Position numbers and translations under genes: made by a program. A stretch of DNA of 61,463 nt from Tepidibacillus fermentans (GTDB taxonomy: Bacteria; Bacillota; Bacilli; Tepidibacillales; Tepidibacillaceae), in contig NZ_SMAB01000014.1 in assembly GCF_004342885.1 (NCBI RefSeq), positions 1 through 61,463 of the forward strand, in the 5' to 3' direction. Of the stretch, positions 25,947 through 34,459 are shown piece by piece. The stretch's first letter is position 1, and each line of letters opens with the position of its first letter. The notes under the pieces were generated by a model that saw nothing but the letters and a program-made list of their open reading frames with translations, had not been told where the DNA came from and searched no databases.

Positions 25947-26016
25947 AGTAGGAAAGCAAGGAAAGGATGAACATACCAAACATGAACATCAATGTCAAAG
26001 CATCCTTTACTTCCAC
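25933..26016 (-). CDS. type I toxin, holin-like small membrane peptide
   Basis: A 27-codon GTG-started ORF has AGGAGG seven bases upstream. The peptide begins VEVKDALTLMFMFGMFILSLL and ends with lysines, the pattern of the putative holin-like toxins (TxpA/BsrG group): a short acidic-basic head, one TM helix and a KK tail. An extended -10 (TGGTATAAT) at 26081 gives a leader of about 60 bases. The opposite strand encodes an overlapping RNA. Expression would damage the membrane when the antitoxin RNA is lost. Confidence 0.75.
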   Translation of the reverse strand: MEVKDALTLMFMFGMFILSLLSYLKKK

Positions 26017-26080
26017 GGCATCACCTCCTCTCTTAGGAGATGTGCCGACCACCCTTGATAGCCGAATCTATTGCATCCAT

Positions 26081-26086
26081 ATTATA
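26081..26086 (-). promoter_or_regulatory. extended -10 promoter of the toxin gene
   Basis: TGG-TATAAT on the minus strand; no clear -35. Transcription would start near 26074 and run through the toxin ORF to the shared stem. Confidence 0.55.
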
Positions 26087-26186
26087 CCATAATTAGTTTT
26101 AATAAAATATGTTAATTAAAAGAATACTCTGTTATTTTTTGATAGAGCAAATCGTATTTTTTCACCGTCATAGAATTGTTCCATGC

Positions 26187-26726
26187 TTATCTCTCTTCCT
26201 CCTCGTCCCCATATTCTTTCGCAGCCTTTTGATCAATCACTTTGATAAATTGATCCTTACCCTTAATATATTCCTCAATATCATAGGGATACTTTTTGGC
26301 TAGTTCTTCTTTCAAATTGGAATAGAATTCTGCTTCATCTGGATGCTTGATAAGATAATCTCTAAACCGAATGTGCCGATCAATCTCTTTATTTCCTGTT
26401 TGAAAGATGTGAACGTGATGTGTTCGATTAAATTCATCCCCCTTTATGAAAAATCTTCGATTCACAATTCCGTTTTCGCCTTTAGAAATATATCCTAATT
26501 GGTATAGCTTGTCATTGAAATGATCAACTTCATCTATTTCTTTAACTTCGATTAACATGTCTATAATCGGTTTCGCTTTTATACCAGGAATAGCTGTACT
26601 ACCGATATGGTGAATATCACTAATTAGATTACCAAATACCTCTCTTAGGATGTTTGCTTCATGATCAAATTGTTGCTTCCATTCTGATTGATGACAAACA
26701 ACTTCCACTTTTCTCTTAGTTTCCAA
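26187..26726 (-). CDS. GrpB/UPF0157 nucleotidyltransferase-fold protein
   Basis: This 179-residue protein of the GrpB family (UPF0157) has a nucleotidyltransferase-like fold. HHIGSTAIPGIKAKPIIDMLIEV carries the GS and the D-x-x-hydrophobic motif. FNRTHHVHIFQTG and RHIRFRDYLIKHPDEA complete the signature. The biochemical role is not established. The start is a TTG at 26726 with AAGGGAGGG upstream. Confidence 0.82.
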   Translation of the reverse strand: METKRKVEVVCHQSEWKQQFDHEANILREVFGNLISDIHHIGSTAIPGIKAKPIIDMLIEVKEIDEVDHFNDKLYQLGYISKGENGIVNRRFFIKGDEFNRTHHVHIFQTGNKEIDRHIRFRDYLIKHPDEAEFYSNLKEELAKKYPYDIEEYIKGKDQFIKVIDQKAAKEYGDEEEER

Positions 26727-26792
26727 TGTGTAACCCTCCCTTCCAAACTTCTTTCAATGTTACCCCTAAACACTTGATGAAGAATAGCTATA

Positions 26793-26821
26793 ACTAAAAG
26801 TAAAGACGGGTTAACCCGTCT
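26793..26821 (-). terminator. terminator of the UPF0210-ACT operon
   Basis: AGACGGGTTAACCCGTCT is a perfect palindrome, followed on the minus strand by TTACTTTTA. Confidence 0.7.
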
Positions 26822-26843
26822 ATGAAAATTTTATCTTGATAGA

Positions 26844-28205
26844 TTAATTGTTTAATGCTTGTAGGGGTGCTGGAATTCGCCCACCGCGGTTAATCAATTT
26901 CTCTGAAGAAAAACGATTAATTCCCATAATTGGTGCTCGCCCTAGCAAACCACCAAATTCAACCTTTTCTCCTTCAGACTTTCCTGGAACAGGGATAACA
27001 CGAACGGCAGTTGTTTTTCTATTTATCATCCCTATAGCTGCTTCATCAGCAATAATAGCAGATATCGTTGCAGGCGATACGTCTCCTGGAAGAGCGATCA
27101 TATCTAAACCAACGGAACAAACACTAGTCATAGCTTCTAATTTAGGTAAACTTAAAGCCCCTTCTTCTACAGCACGGATCATACCATTATCTTCACTTAC
27201 AGGAATGAATGCGCCACTTAATCCGCCTACATATGAACTAGCCATAGCACCCCCTTTTTTCACCGCATCATTCATTAAAGCTAAAGCAGCGATAGTGCCA
27301 TGGGTACCTGTACGTTCAACACCAATTTCCTCCAAAATCTCAGCAACACTATCATTCATGGCATTGGTTGGAGCTAAAGATAAATCTATAATCCCAAAAG
27401 CAACATTTAATCTTTTTGCCACCTCTCTCCCGATGAGTTCACCCGCTCTTGTTATTTTGAATGCCGTTTTCTTAATCACTTCTGCAATTTCCCCAAGATC
27501 GGCATCAGGATAACGTTTTAACGCACTTAAAACAACCCCTGGTCCGCTAACACCAACATTGAGCACGGCTTCCCCTTCTCCTACTCCGTGAAAAGCCCCA
27601 GCCATAAAAGGGTTATCCTCTACTGGATTGCAGAATACCACAAGTTTTGCACATGCGATTCCATTCTGGTCAGCAGTAAGTTCAGCTGACTGCTTAATCA
27701 CTTGTCCCATTAACTTTACAGCGTCCATATTAATTCCACTCTTTGTTGTACCAACCGATACTGAACCGCAAACTCGTTGTGTCGTCGATAAAGCTTCAGG
27801 TATAGATTCTATTAAGGTGAGTTCACTTTTTGTCATTCCTTTATAAACCAATGCGGAAAAACCACCAATAAAGTCAACTTCTAAGTCGATGGCCGCTTTA
27901 TCTAATGTTTTAGCGATTTCAACTGCTTGTTCTTTTGTATAACTTCCCAATATTTCTGCAATAGGAGTAACAGAAATTCGTCTATTTATAATTGGGATCC
28001 CAAACTCTTTTTCTACTTCTTGAGCCACTTTGGTTAAATCTTTTGCGTATGTAGTAATTTTTTGATAAATTTTCTCTTTCATCTTCTCAAAATTCGAATC
28101 ATAACAATTTTTAAGGTTTATTCCTAAAGTAACTGTTCGAATATCTAGGTTTTCCATCTGTACCATTCGGATGGTTTCCATCATTTCTTCTAACGCAAAT
28201 GTCAC
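26844..28205 (-). CDS. UPF0210 / PFL family protein
   Basis: This 453-residue protein is full-length for the UPF0210 (DUF711) family, which is weakly related to glycyl-radical enzyme folds. It begins [27 protein letters not shown] and holds the conserved [23 protein letters not shown] and [15 protein letters not shown] blocks. The function is unknown. It is almost always paired with an ACT-domain protein, as here, where the ACT gene lies 15 bases upstream. The start is a GTG with GGGGGAG upstream. Confidence 0.9.
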   Translation of the reverse strand: MTFALEEMMETIRMVQMENLDIRTVTLGINLKNCYDSNFEKMKEKIYQKITTYAKDLTKVAQEVEKEFGIPIINRRISVTPIAEILGSYTKEQAVEIAKTLDKAAIDLEVDFIGGFSALVYKGMTKSELTLIESIPEALSTTQRVCGSVSVGTTKSGINMDAVKLMGQVIKQSAELTADQNGIACAKLVVFCNPVEDNPFMAGAFHGVGEGEAVLNVGVSGPGVVLSALKRYPDADLGEIAEVIKKTAFKITRAGELIGREVAKRLNVAFGIIDLSLAPTNAMNDSVAEILEEIGVERTGTHGTIAALALMNDAVKKGGAMASSYVGGLSGAFIPVSEDNGMIRAVEEGALSLPKLEAMTSVCSVGLDMIALPGDVSPATISAIIADEAAIGMINRKTTAVRVIPVPGKSEGEKVEFGGLLGRAPIMGINRFSSEKLINRGGRIPAPLQALNN

Positions 28206-28220
28206 TTATACTCCCCCTTT

Positions 28221-28499
28221 TTATATACGATGCATTGCTTTAAAGATTTCAGCAAGCTGTACATTGATTTTTAAACCAAGAGTTTCACCAAGTTTATTTA
28301 AATCCTCCCTTAATTGATCCAACTTTCCTTCTGCATTAGAAAGATCAACAATCATCATCATCGTAAAAAAATCTTGGAGAATGGTTTGGCTAATATCCAA
28401 AATATTAATTTGGTATTCTGCTAAAATGTTTGTTACCTTTGCAATAATTCCAATTTGATCCTTTCCTATTACGCTTACTACGGCTTTTCTTTCATTCAT
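28221..28499 (-). CDS. ACT domain protein (UPF0237)
   Basis: A 92-residue stand-alone ACT domain: RKAVVSVIGKDQIGIIAKVTNILAEYQINILDISQTI is the ligand-binding loop and first helix. Such domains bind amino acids and regulate a partner, here presumably the UPF0210 protein encoded next. It is the first gene of the pair. Confidence 0.9.
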   Translation of the reverse strand: MNERKAVVSVIGKDQIGIIAKVTNILAEYQINILDISQTILQDFFTMMMIVDLSNAEGKLDQLREDLNKLGETLGLKINVQLAEIFKAMHRI

Positions 28500-28588
28500 A
28501 TTTTTCCACCTCGATATACCTTTCTTTTAAGAATTTTGATATTATTATGTTCTCAACTTTCACAAAGTGATATGTAATAAATCTTAAC

Positions 28589-28939
28589 TCAAATTGATGT
28601 GCCATTGTGATCAAAAAACTCAATATTGACCTTTAGATTTTTATAGAGCAAATCGAATTTTTCCCCTTTCTGAAAGATGATCGACAACTTCAACTTTCCC
28701 TTTTCCATATTATCAGTCGCATACTTTTCCAAAAATGCAATTAAACCTACCCTTTTCTCTTCACCTTCAACCTCTCCAATTTTACCAAAAACAATGACAC
28801 TTTGATACCTCATACTAAATTCCTCAGGCAATGGTTTGGTTTGTCCAACAATGCAAAAGGATACTTTGTTATTTTGGGAAAGAATCTCAAGCTTTTGTCC
28901 TTCTAAAGCACAATGAAAATAAATTTTTCTACAGATCAA
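28589..28939 (-). pseudogene. pyridoxamine 5'-phosphate oxidase family protein, 5' truncated
   Basis: The 116-residue reading frame begins directly at IYFHCALEGQKLEIL, a motif normally near residue 50 of these flavin-binding proteins (NimA/PNPOx-like). It then continues normally through VSFCIVGQTKPLPEEFS and YQSVIVFGKIGEVEGEEKR. The first 45 or so residues, which build part of the FMN site, are absent, and the only start is a TTG without a ribosome binding site. The break lies at about 28940, beside an inverted repeat. Confidence 0.72.
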
Positions 28940-28943
28940 AATG

Positions 28944-29011
28944 AATAAGTTATGTTCCGTTCATTTCAATCTATTTCTTTTATTTAAAAAAAAAGGACTT
29001 ATAACTTATTC
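28944..29011. repeat. 11-bp inverted repeat at the truncation point
   Basis: GAATAAGTTAT (28944-28954) and ATAACTTATTC (29001-29011) are perfect inverted copies 46 bases apart, immediately outside the truncated gene. They may be the ends of a tiny element or a chance palindrome. The remaining bases to 29199 show only AT-rich sequence. Confidence 0.4.
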
Positions 29012-29199
29012 GGATGTACCTTTTTATCCTAAACAAGTTATGAAGCACTTTATGTCAATTTTAATTTCAAATATCATCTATAATTCATTCTACATTTCTT
29101 TTCATTTTCCTACTTTTCACTGAAATTTTTTCAAATTGCAATCCACTAATATAGATTTGTTTATTCCTATTTAATCGGTATATAGAGATTTTTAATACG

Positions 29200-29233
29200 T
29201 AAAAAGGTCGTCGAGAAATCCCCCAAACGACCT
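29200..29233 (-). terminator. terminator of sodC
   Basis: AGGTCGT / ACGACCT (29205-29211, 29227-29233), followed on the minus strand by TTTTTA. Confidence 0.75.
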
Positions 29234-29238
29234 AATTC

Positions 29239-29766
29239 TTATACCCCAACAATTACTCCACAAGCAATTCGTTTCCCTGCATCACCATCAGGCTGAGTTC
29301 TATAATCATCAGGGTTAAGATGTAGAATGACTGACTTACCAATTACATCATTTACTCTAAATTTGTTTGTAAAGAAACTCATTCTAGCAAATCCACCATT
29401 GGAGAATATAACAGGGAAATCTCCTGCATGATTGCCGTGTGGTTGGTTCGTTGGATTCCAATGGCCACCGGCTGCTTCAAATGGGGATTGTGGATTCCCT
29501 TCTGTGCAATTGCCATTCATATGAATGTGAAATCCATGAGGTCCAATAGGGTCTTGATTTCCCCTTGCAGGCCGATAGGATGGAAGTCCACGCAGTTCTA
29601 CATAGACCTCCGTTCCATTTGGTACATTTGTAAAAGTAACAAAACCAGAGATTGTAGGAGCTAAAGGTCCACCCTTAATTGCTGCATAAGCCCGCCGATA
29701 AACTCGTTGGTTGATATAAACAGGATGATAGGGATTAAAATAGAAGTATGGATCAAACACTGTCAT
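29239..29766 (-). CDS. sodC: Cu/Zn superoxide dismutase family protein without signal peptide
   Basis: This 175-residue SodC-type protein keeps all metal ligands: Cu His80, His82 and His149, bridging His102, and Zn His110, His113 and Asp116. It also has the disulfide pair Cys87-Cys169 and active-site Arg166. B. subtilis YojM, by contrast, is reported to lack some copper ligands. There is no signal peptide or lipobox. The N-terminus is instead rich in Tyr, Phe and Pro (FDPYFYFNPYHPVY), as in several spore-surface proteins, so a spore-coat location is possible but unproven. Confidence 0.88.
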   Translation of the reverse strand: MTVFDPYFYFNPYHPVYINQRVYRRAYAAIKGGPLAPTISGFVTFTNVPNGTEVYVELRGLPSYRPARGNQDPIGPHGFHIHMNGNCTEGNPQSPFEAAGGHWNPTNQPHGNHAGDFPVIFSNGGFARMSFFTNKFRVNDVIGKSVILHLNPDDYRTQPDGDAGKRIACGVIVGV

Positions 29767-29863
29767 CGTAAACGTTAATCCTCCTTATAATTCAATATCC
29801 CTTTATCCTACGTCACGAAGTAGGTACCTGTGCATTTATTTTTCTTTTCTACATACATTGATT

Positions 29864-29901
29864 TAAAAAAAGAACCAGAGACATTATCTCTAGTTCTTTT
29901 T
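29864..29901 (-). terminator. terminator of the sqr-dsrC-dsrE cluster (bidirectional)
   Basis: AGAACCAGAGA / TCTCTAGTTCT form a stem flanked by A-runs and T-runs on both sides. Confidence 0.75.
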
Positions 29902-29939
29902 GCTAAAGCTTTCATTTCCTCAGTTTTGCGTCACATTTA

Positions 29940-30413
29940 TCATGTAAAAATAATTTGACCACCAGCAGATAGATTATAAAACTCACCCACAGTAAGAATA
30001 TCTTCTAACTGGTCGCAAAAGTCTTCTTTTTTCAGTTTAAACATCTCAACAGTAGCTAAACAAGCATAAATCTTACCGCCTGCATCACTGATCATTTCAA
30101 TAAATTCAGGAACAGGTGGAATATCTAGTTCTTCCATTTGCTGTTTCATCTTATTTGTGACGAATGTTGACATACCTGGTAGAGCACCAATTAAAGCTGG
30201 AATACCTAATGCAGGGTTACCAACAGTGTCAACTTTAAGGTTATTCATTTTCTTTTTGGTTATGGCATCTAATCCAAAGAATGTGAAAAATACATTTACC
30301 TCTATACCAGCCATTCTTGCGCCATTTGCCATAATCAAACCTGGATAAACACCTTCTAGTGTACCTTTCGAGATTACAATGGATAATTTTTTAATTTTTT
30401 CATTCTCAGCCAT
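29940..30413 (-). CDS. DsrE/DsrF-like (DsrE2 type) sulfur-transfer protein
   Basis: This is a DsrE-fold protein of about 157 residues. KLSIVISKGTLEGVYPGLIMANGA and a hydrophobic VFFTFFGLDAI segment are typical of DsrE2/peroxiredoxin-like subunits, and IYACLATVEMFKL holds the conserved cysteine that can carry persulfide. I use the ATG of MAENEKIKK because GGGGGAG precedes it. It follows the dsrC/tusE gene by 13 bases and sqr, so it probably moves sulfane sulfur made from sulfide oxidation. Confidence 0.8.
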   Translation of the reverse strand: MAENEKIKKLSIVISKGTLEGVYPGLIMANGARMAGIEVNVFFTFFGLDAITKKKMNNLKVDTVGNPALGIPALIGALPGMSTFVTNKMKQQMEELDIPPVPEFIEMISDAGGKIYACLATVEMFKLKKEDFCDQLEDILTVGEFYNLSAGGQIIFT

Positions 30414-30426
30414 CCTGCTCCCCCAT

Positions 30427-30744
30427 TTACACACAGCTTGCTGGTTTGCTCAATCCAGCCACTTTTGCTGCTTTTACTAATGGACCATCTGGGAATAATT
30501 CATATAATTCTTTGGTAGATATACCACCTACTTTATTCACTCTGCGAATTGTTGGTAATTTTCCGTTAGCTTTGAAGTCATTTTGTAAAAATTCAATGAC
30601 CTTCCAATGTCTTTCCGTTAATTCCCCAAGCCCAAGTTCTTGTGCAATTTCGGCCGCAATCTCCTTGTTCCATTGATCCGGATTCGTCAGATATCCCTCT
30701 TCGTTAACGTCTACCGTATAGCCAGCAATTAACTTTTCAGCCAT
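30427..30744 (-). CDS. TusE/DsrC/DsvC family sulfur-carrier protein
   Basis: This 105-residue DsrC-type protein matches the family: LTERHWKVIEFLQNDF, a conserved helix, then the flexible C-terminal arm ending KPASCV with the penultimate Cys104 (CysA). The second cysteine eleven residues upstream, needed in dissimilatory DsrC to form trisulfides, is replaced by Ala. It therefore behaves as a TusE-like or DsrC-like sulfur carrier, not as a sulfite reductase partner. No dsrAB or tusBCD genes are nearby. Confidence 0.85.
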   Translation of the reverse strand: MAEKLIAGYTVDVNEEGYLTNPDQWNKEIAAEIAQELGLGELTERHWKVIEFLQNDFKANGKLPTIRRVNKVGGISTKELYELFPDGPLVKAAKVAGLSKPASCV

Positions 30745-30816
30745 GATTTTTACCTCCCCTTAAAATATAATTATTTATTTAAGGTAAACTGAATTTCTCT
30801 ATGAATATAGATACAA

Positions 30817-32046
30817 TTAAAGTTTCTTTCCGCTAGTTTTCATATGCGGTGGAACCGTTGGAATCGGTATACCTTTTAGGAGCATATTCCAATAAATAAA
30901 CTTAAATGCCATTTTACCTAAGTGATTGATTCTGGTTTCTTTTAATAATGAGAATGGTCCTATACCTGCGAGAGGAAATGTACCTTCTACTGGTTCAACA
31001 TCATAATTAAAATCAATTAGAAAAGCTTTGTTATAACCAGATTCAATATAGCAATTTGCGTGTCCATCAAATTTGGCTTCTAATGGTTTGTTATTGATGA
31101 AACTTATAATATTTTCTGTTAATATTTCAGCCTCAAAATGGGCAACAGAACCAGCCTTAGAAGCTGGAATATCGGTTGCATCACCGATTACAAAAATATT
31201 TTCATAGTTTTTCGACTGCAAAGTATGTTTATCTGTTGGAACAAAATTTAATTCGTCACCTAAACCAGAGCGTTCAATCATCTCATCTCCCATATTTGTT
31301 GGGATCGTTACCAAAAGGTCATACTCTACTTCTTTACCATCTAAGGATACGAGTTTATTTTGGTCTGCTTCCACATGGCTAACGTTAAAATTTGGTACAA
31401 TATGAATATTCTTTGTCACAAATAGATTCCCTAGAACTGCCGATGCTCTTGGTTTTGTAAACGCACTTCCCAAAGGTGTAACGTAAGTAATATCCACATC
31501 TTTACGAATTCCTTTTTTTGCAAAGAACCAATCGGAAAGGAATAGAAATTCTAATGGGGCTACTGGACATTTAATTGGCATTTCTGCCAAATGAACAACT
31601 AATCTACCACCCTTCCACTCTTTCAATTTATTTCTTAAAGCAACTGATCCATCAAAGGTATAGAAATCAAAGATATTTTTTCTCCAACCTTCATCAAGTC
31701 CTTCAATTTCCGAGGGAACAATTCTACATCCAGTAGCAATAATTAAAATATCGTAGGGAATGATTTTACCGTCATTTAACTTAACCTGATTCTTCTCTGC
31801 TTCGATGATCTGTATAGGAGATTGAATAAACTCAACACCTGGAGGCAAAAATCTTCTTTTTTCCTTAATTACATCTTTTTCAGAATAAATTTCAAATGGT
31901 ATAAAAAGAAAACCTGGTTGATAGTAATGTTTTTCATCTTGGTCAATAATTGTAATCGACCATTCATTTTTGTTTAGTTTCTTATTTAGATGATTTGCCA
32001 TCATCGTGCCAGCTGTGCCAGCTCCTAAGATTAAAAGTTTCTTCAT
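30817..32046 (-). CDS. sqr: sulfide:quinone oxidoreductase-like flavoprotein
   Basis: This 409-residue FAD protein of the SQR/Ndh2 family has the dinucleotide motif ILGAGTAGTM at the N-terminus and the second motif VIGDATDIPASKAG near 287-300. Cys107, Cys160 (MPIKCPVAP) and Cys332 (HANCYIES) are the residues expected to handle sulfide and polysulfide. The amphipathic C-terminus (FIYWNMLLKG) would anchor it to the membrane. It would oxidise sulfide and reduce quinone. It is the first gene of the sulfur cluster. Chain-length product and type cannot be told. Confidence 0.88.
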   Translation of the reverse strand: MKKLLILGAGTAGTMMANHLNKKLNKNEWSITIIDQDEKHYYQPGFLFIPFEIYSEKDVIKEKRRFLPPGVEFIQSPIQIIEAEKNQVKLNDGKIIPYDILIIATGCRIVPSEIEGLDEGWRKNIFDFYTFDGSVALRNKLKEWKGGRLVVHLAEMPIKCPVAPLEFLFLSDWFFAKKGIRKDVDITYVTPLGSAFTKPRASAVLGNLFVTKNIHIVPNFNVSHVEADQNKLVSLDGKEVEYDLLVTIPTNMGDEMIERSGLGDELNFVPTDKHTLQSKNYENIFVIGDATDIPASKAGSVAHFEAEILTENIISFINNKPLEAKFDGHANCYIESGYNKAFLIDFNYDVEPVEGTFPLAGIGPFSLLKETRINHLGKMAFKFIYWNMLLKGIPIPTVPPHMKTSGKKL

Positions 32047-32480
32047 TCTTCCCCCCCCAATATATAAAAATGAACTTCTATTTCTGTTTTGTTTATGAGA
32101 TCATACCCTCCTTTAACTTTTATGAATTAAAAACATTATGTAAATTATTTTTGTTTTTAAGATAGACTAGAATTCATTTATCTTTAATATATTCTCGTTA
32201 TAGTCTTTCATGTCTTTTGTATCTAAACTTCATCATTCTGTAAATTGTTTGTGAGTGGTGATTTTTTTCGGATAGGAATAGAATTTATTAATCAAAGAAG
32301 TCGAATTATGATTAGCTATTGCGTTTAAGAAGTCTTTTGTTGAGGTTATTTGAAGTAAGTAATGATTGTTATTTTATAGTTTTATATTATCATATAATTT
32401 TTTTTGGTTAAGATTGATTTTAAGTTCTTTTGTGACAATAATATGAATTCTTTCCCATGTTAAATCCCCTTTAATCACAA
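32047..32480. other. AT-rich intergenic region upstream of sqr
   Basis: About 430 bases with no ORF. It must hold the sqr promoter but no convincing -35/-10 pair or operator was found. Several T-rich runs (for example 32394-32405) occur. It ends at the group II intron 3' boundary. Confidence 0.5.
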
Positions 32481-33140
32481 ATCGAGTAGGAGGGGGACTA
32501 AACCCCGTCCTCTCACACCACCGGACATACGGGTCTCGTACACGGCGGTTTGATAACCAAATAAGCGAGTTGTACTCATGTATTGGGCGTAGGATTCACT
32601 AAGCTCTCCTAACTTCTACTTTCGAGTTCCACTCTATCCTCAGTTAGGTAGTCCCTATGTAAGGTTGGCAGCTATCTTCATGACTTGCCCTCCCAACAGC
32701 TCCTTTAGTTATCGTCAAGTCCTTCCCTCGACTTATCTTTCGAAAAGGTTCCAATGGTACTATGACTTGAACTGACTTCTGGATGTTCAGCTATACCTTG
32801 CAGTATAGGTTACCCAGTGAGAAAGTTCATTCTCATAAAGTTCATTCTCATGCTGGACATATCATCCAGACCTCCCCAGGTAAGGAACGGCAACCTTCGT
32901 CCCATGTTACTGCTGTATTTACTGCTTGGAGTTCGGGCAGTATTGGACTTCGTTTTGTTTGGCAAACTCGTCCGCTTCAAACAGCCTCATATACAGTTTC
33001 TGTTCGTCAGTTCGGGATTTTGCCTTAGGCTTCATTCAGATTCTACGTCACCGTAGACACCCTTGCCATCAGCTAACAGTTCCTACTGCCAAACCTGAAG
33101 TGGACTTTCACCACCAAGTTACCGCCCATGCTGGGCTAAC
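32481..33140 (-). mobile_element. group II intron, class C-like, lacking its reverse-transcriptase ORF
   Basis: On the minus strand the sequence has hallmark group II intron blocks. Near the 5' end GCCCAGCATGGGCG and GGTGGTGAAAGTCC are present. GGAACTGTTAGCTGATGGCA and CTGACGAACAGAAA belong to domain I. Near the 3' end ACCGCCGTGTACGAGACCCG and CGGTGGTGTGAGAGGACGGGG form a CGC-type domain V. The domain VI end is CTCCTACTCGAT. At 660 nt it is about one third the usual length: the maturase ORF in domain IV is deleted, leaving traces of both ORF ends. It begins just after the deoD terminator, the usual insertion site of IIC introns. Confidence 0.82.
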
Positions 33141-33141
33141 C

Positions 33142-33174
33142 AAAAAAAGCAACATGTGATTGTCACACGTTGCT
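33142..33174 (-). terminator. terminator of deoD (intron target)
   Basis: AGCAACGTGTGA / TCACATGTTGCT with a 3-nt loop, followed by seven Ts on the minus strand. The intron starts one base past the T-run. Confidence 0.9.
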
Positions 33175-33223
33175 TTGAGATAACCTTAAGAAAATACCAA
33201 ATCCATATTTATCGTAATCATTA

Positions 33224-33925
33224 TTATTCAGCTATTTCTAATGCAATTTCAATCATTTTGGTAAATGTTTTTTGTCGCTCTTCTGCAGTGGTTAGTTCTC
33301 CCGATACTAGACTATCACTCACTGTTAGTAAAGTTAAAGCATTTACATGATATTTTGCTGCAAGAGTATAGAGTGCTGCCGTTTCCATCTCAACAGCAAG
33401 TACTCCAAACTTTGCCCATAGTTTCCAAGAATCAGGGTCATCATGATAAAATGTATCAGACGTAAGGATATTCCCGACTTTAACACTTATTCCCATTTCA
33501 ACAGCTTTATCATAAGCCTTTTTTAGTAGATCAAAGCTAGCAGTTGGTGCAAAATCTAAGCCATTAAAACGTATTTTGTTGATATTTGAATCAGTAGATG
33601 CACTCATTGCTAAAATAACATCCCGAATTTTTACATCCGGTTGAAAAGAACCACAAGTTCCAATACGCATCAAATTCTTTACTCCATAGCTATTGATCAG
33701 CTCATCAACATAAATGGAGATGGAAGGAACCCCCATTCCTGTTCCTTGCACAGATACTCTTTTCCCTTTATATGTACCCGTGAATCCATACATTCCACGA
33801 ACTTCATTGTATTGGATTACATCTTCTAACATTGTTTCAGCAATAAATTTAGCACGAAGTGGGTCACCTGGTAATAAAACTGTTTTCGCAATTTCTCCTT
33901 CTTTTGCTCCAATGTGAATACTCAT
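33224..33925 (-). CDS. deoD: purine-nucleoside phosphorylase DeoD
   Basis: This 233-residue hexameric PNP phosphorolyses purine nucleosides for salvage. [11 protein letters not shown] (phosphate site), RIGTCGSF, the purine-site [11 protein letters not shown] and the catalytic aspartate in [10 protein letters not shown] match the family. Its length is the same as B. subtilis DeoD. It is monocistronic with its own terminator. Confidence 0.95.
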   Translation of the reverse strand: MSIHIGAKEGEIAKTVLLPGDPLRAKFIAETMLEDVIQYNEVRGMYGFTGTYKGKRVSVQGTGMGVPSISIYVDELINSYGVKNLMRIGTCGSFQPDVKIRDVILAMSASTDSNINKIRFNGLDFAPTASFDLLKKAYDKAVEMGISVKVGNILTSDTFYHDDPDSWKLWAKFGVLAVEMETAALYTLAAKYHVNALTLLTVSDSLVSGELTTAEERQKTFTKMIEIALEIAE

Positions 33926-34122
33926 AATGTCCTCCCAAGAATTAGAATCATTAACTACTAAAATGTTCCATCGACCTCAATAGTTTGTCAATTATTTCTA
34001 AAAAACTTCTAACTATTTACATTCCATAAGATGTAACCTCTATTCATCATTTTATCCAACGAAAACGTAATGATTCAATTTTTACAAATGATGATATAGA
34101 GGCAACTCTAAGTTATATTTCA

Positions 34123-34437
34123 TCATTTCACCTTTACTGCAGTACCTGTTGCAATGCACATCATCATTCCATCACGGAGTGTTTCAAAATCAAGATCTAC
34201 TCCGACTATTGCATTCGCACCCAAACTTTTAGCTTTATCCTTCATTTCTTGGATTGCTATTTCTCTTCCCTCAGCAAGTTTACTTTCATACGCACTACTT
34301 CTACCACCAATAATATCGGTGATTCCTGCAAGAAAATCGCGAACGACATTTGCACCCATGATGGCTTCACCGCTTACGATTCCTAAATACTCTTCAATTG
34401 TTTTTCCATCTAACTGATTTGTTGTGGTAATGATCAT
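34123..34437 (-). CDS. YbjQ/UPF0145 family protein
   Basis: A 104-residue YbjQ-type protein forming small beta-rich pentamers or decamers. It begins [24 protein letters not shown] and contains [16 protein letters not shown] and [15 protein letters not shown], all typical. The family is labelled heavy-metal-binding-like but its role is unproven. It follows the esterase gene by 22 bases and is probably co-transcribed with it. Confidence 0.88.
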   Translation of the reverse strand: MIITTTNQLDGKTIEEYLGIVSGEAIMGANVVRDFLAGITDIIGGRSSAYESKLAEGREIAIQEMKDKAKSLGANAIVGVDLDFETLRDGMMMCIATGTAVKVK

Positions 34438-34459
34438 TCATTTGTCCTCCTTTTTATGA

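Noticed and set aside
26848-27513. 221-codon plus-strand ORF
   Set aside because: It is antisense to the UPF0210 gene, whose frame is clearly coding; the ORF is a shadow of its codon pattern.
32783-33159. Three overlapping plus-strand ORFs of 77-81 codons
   Set aside because: They lie on the strand opposite to the group II intron ribozyme and have no protein-like features.
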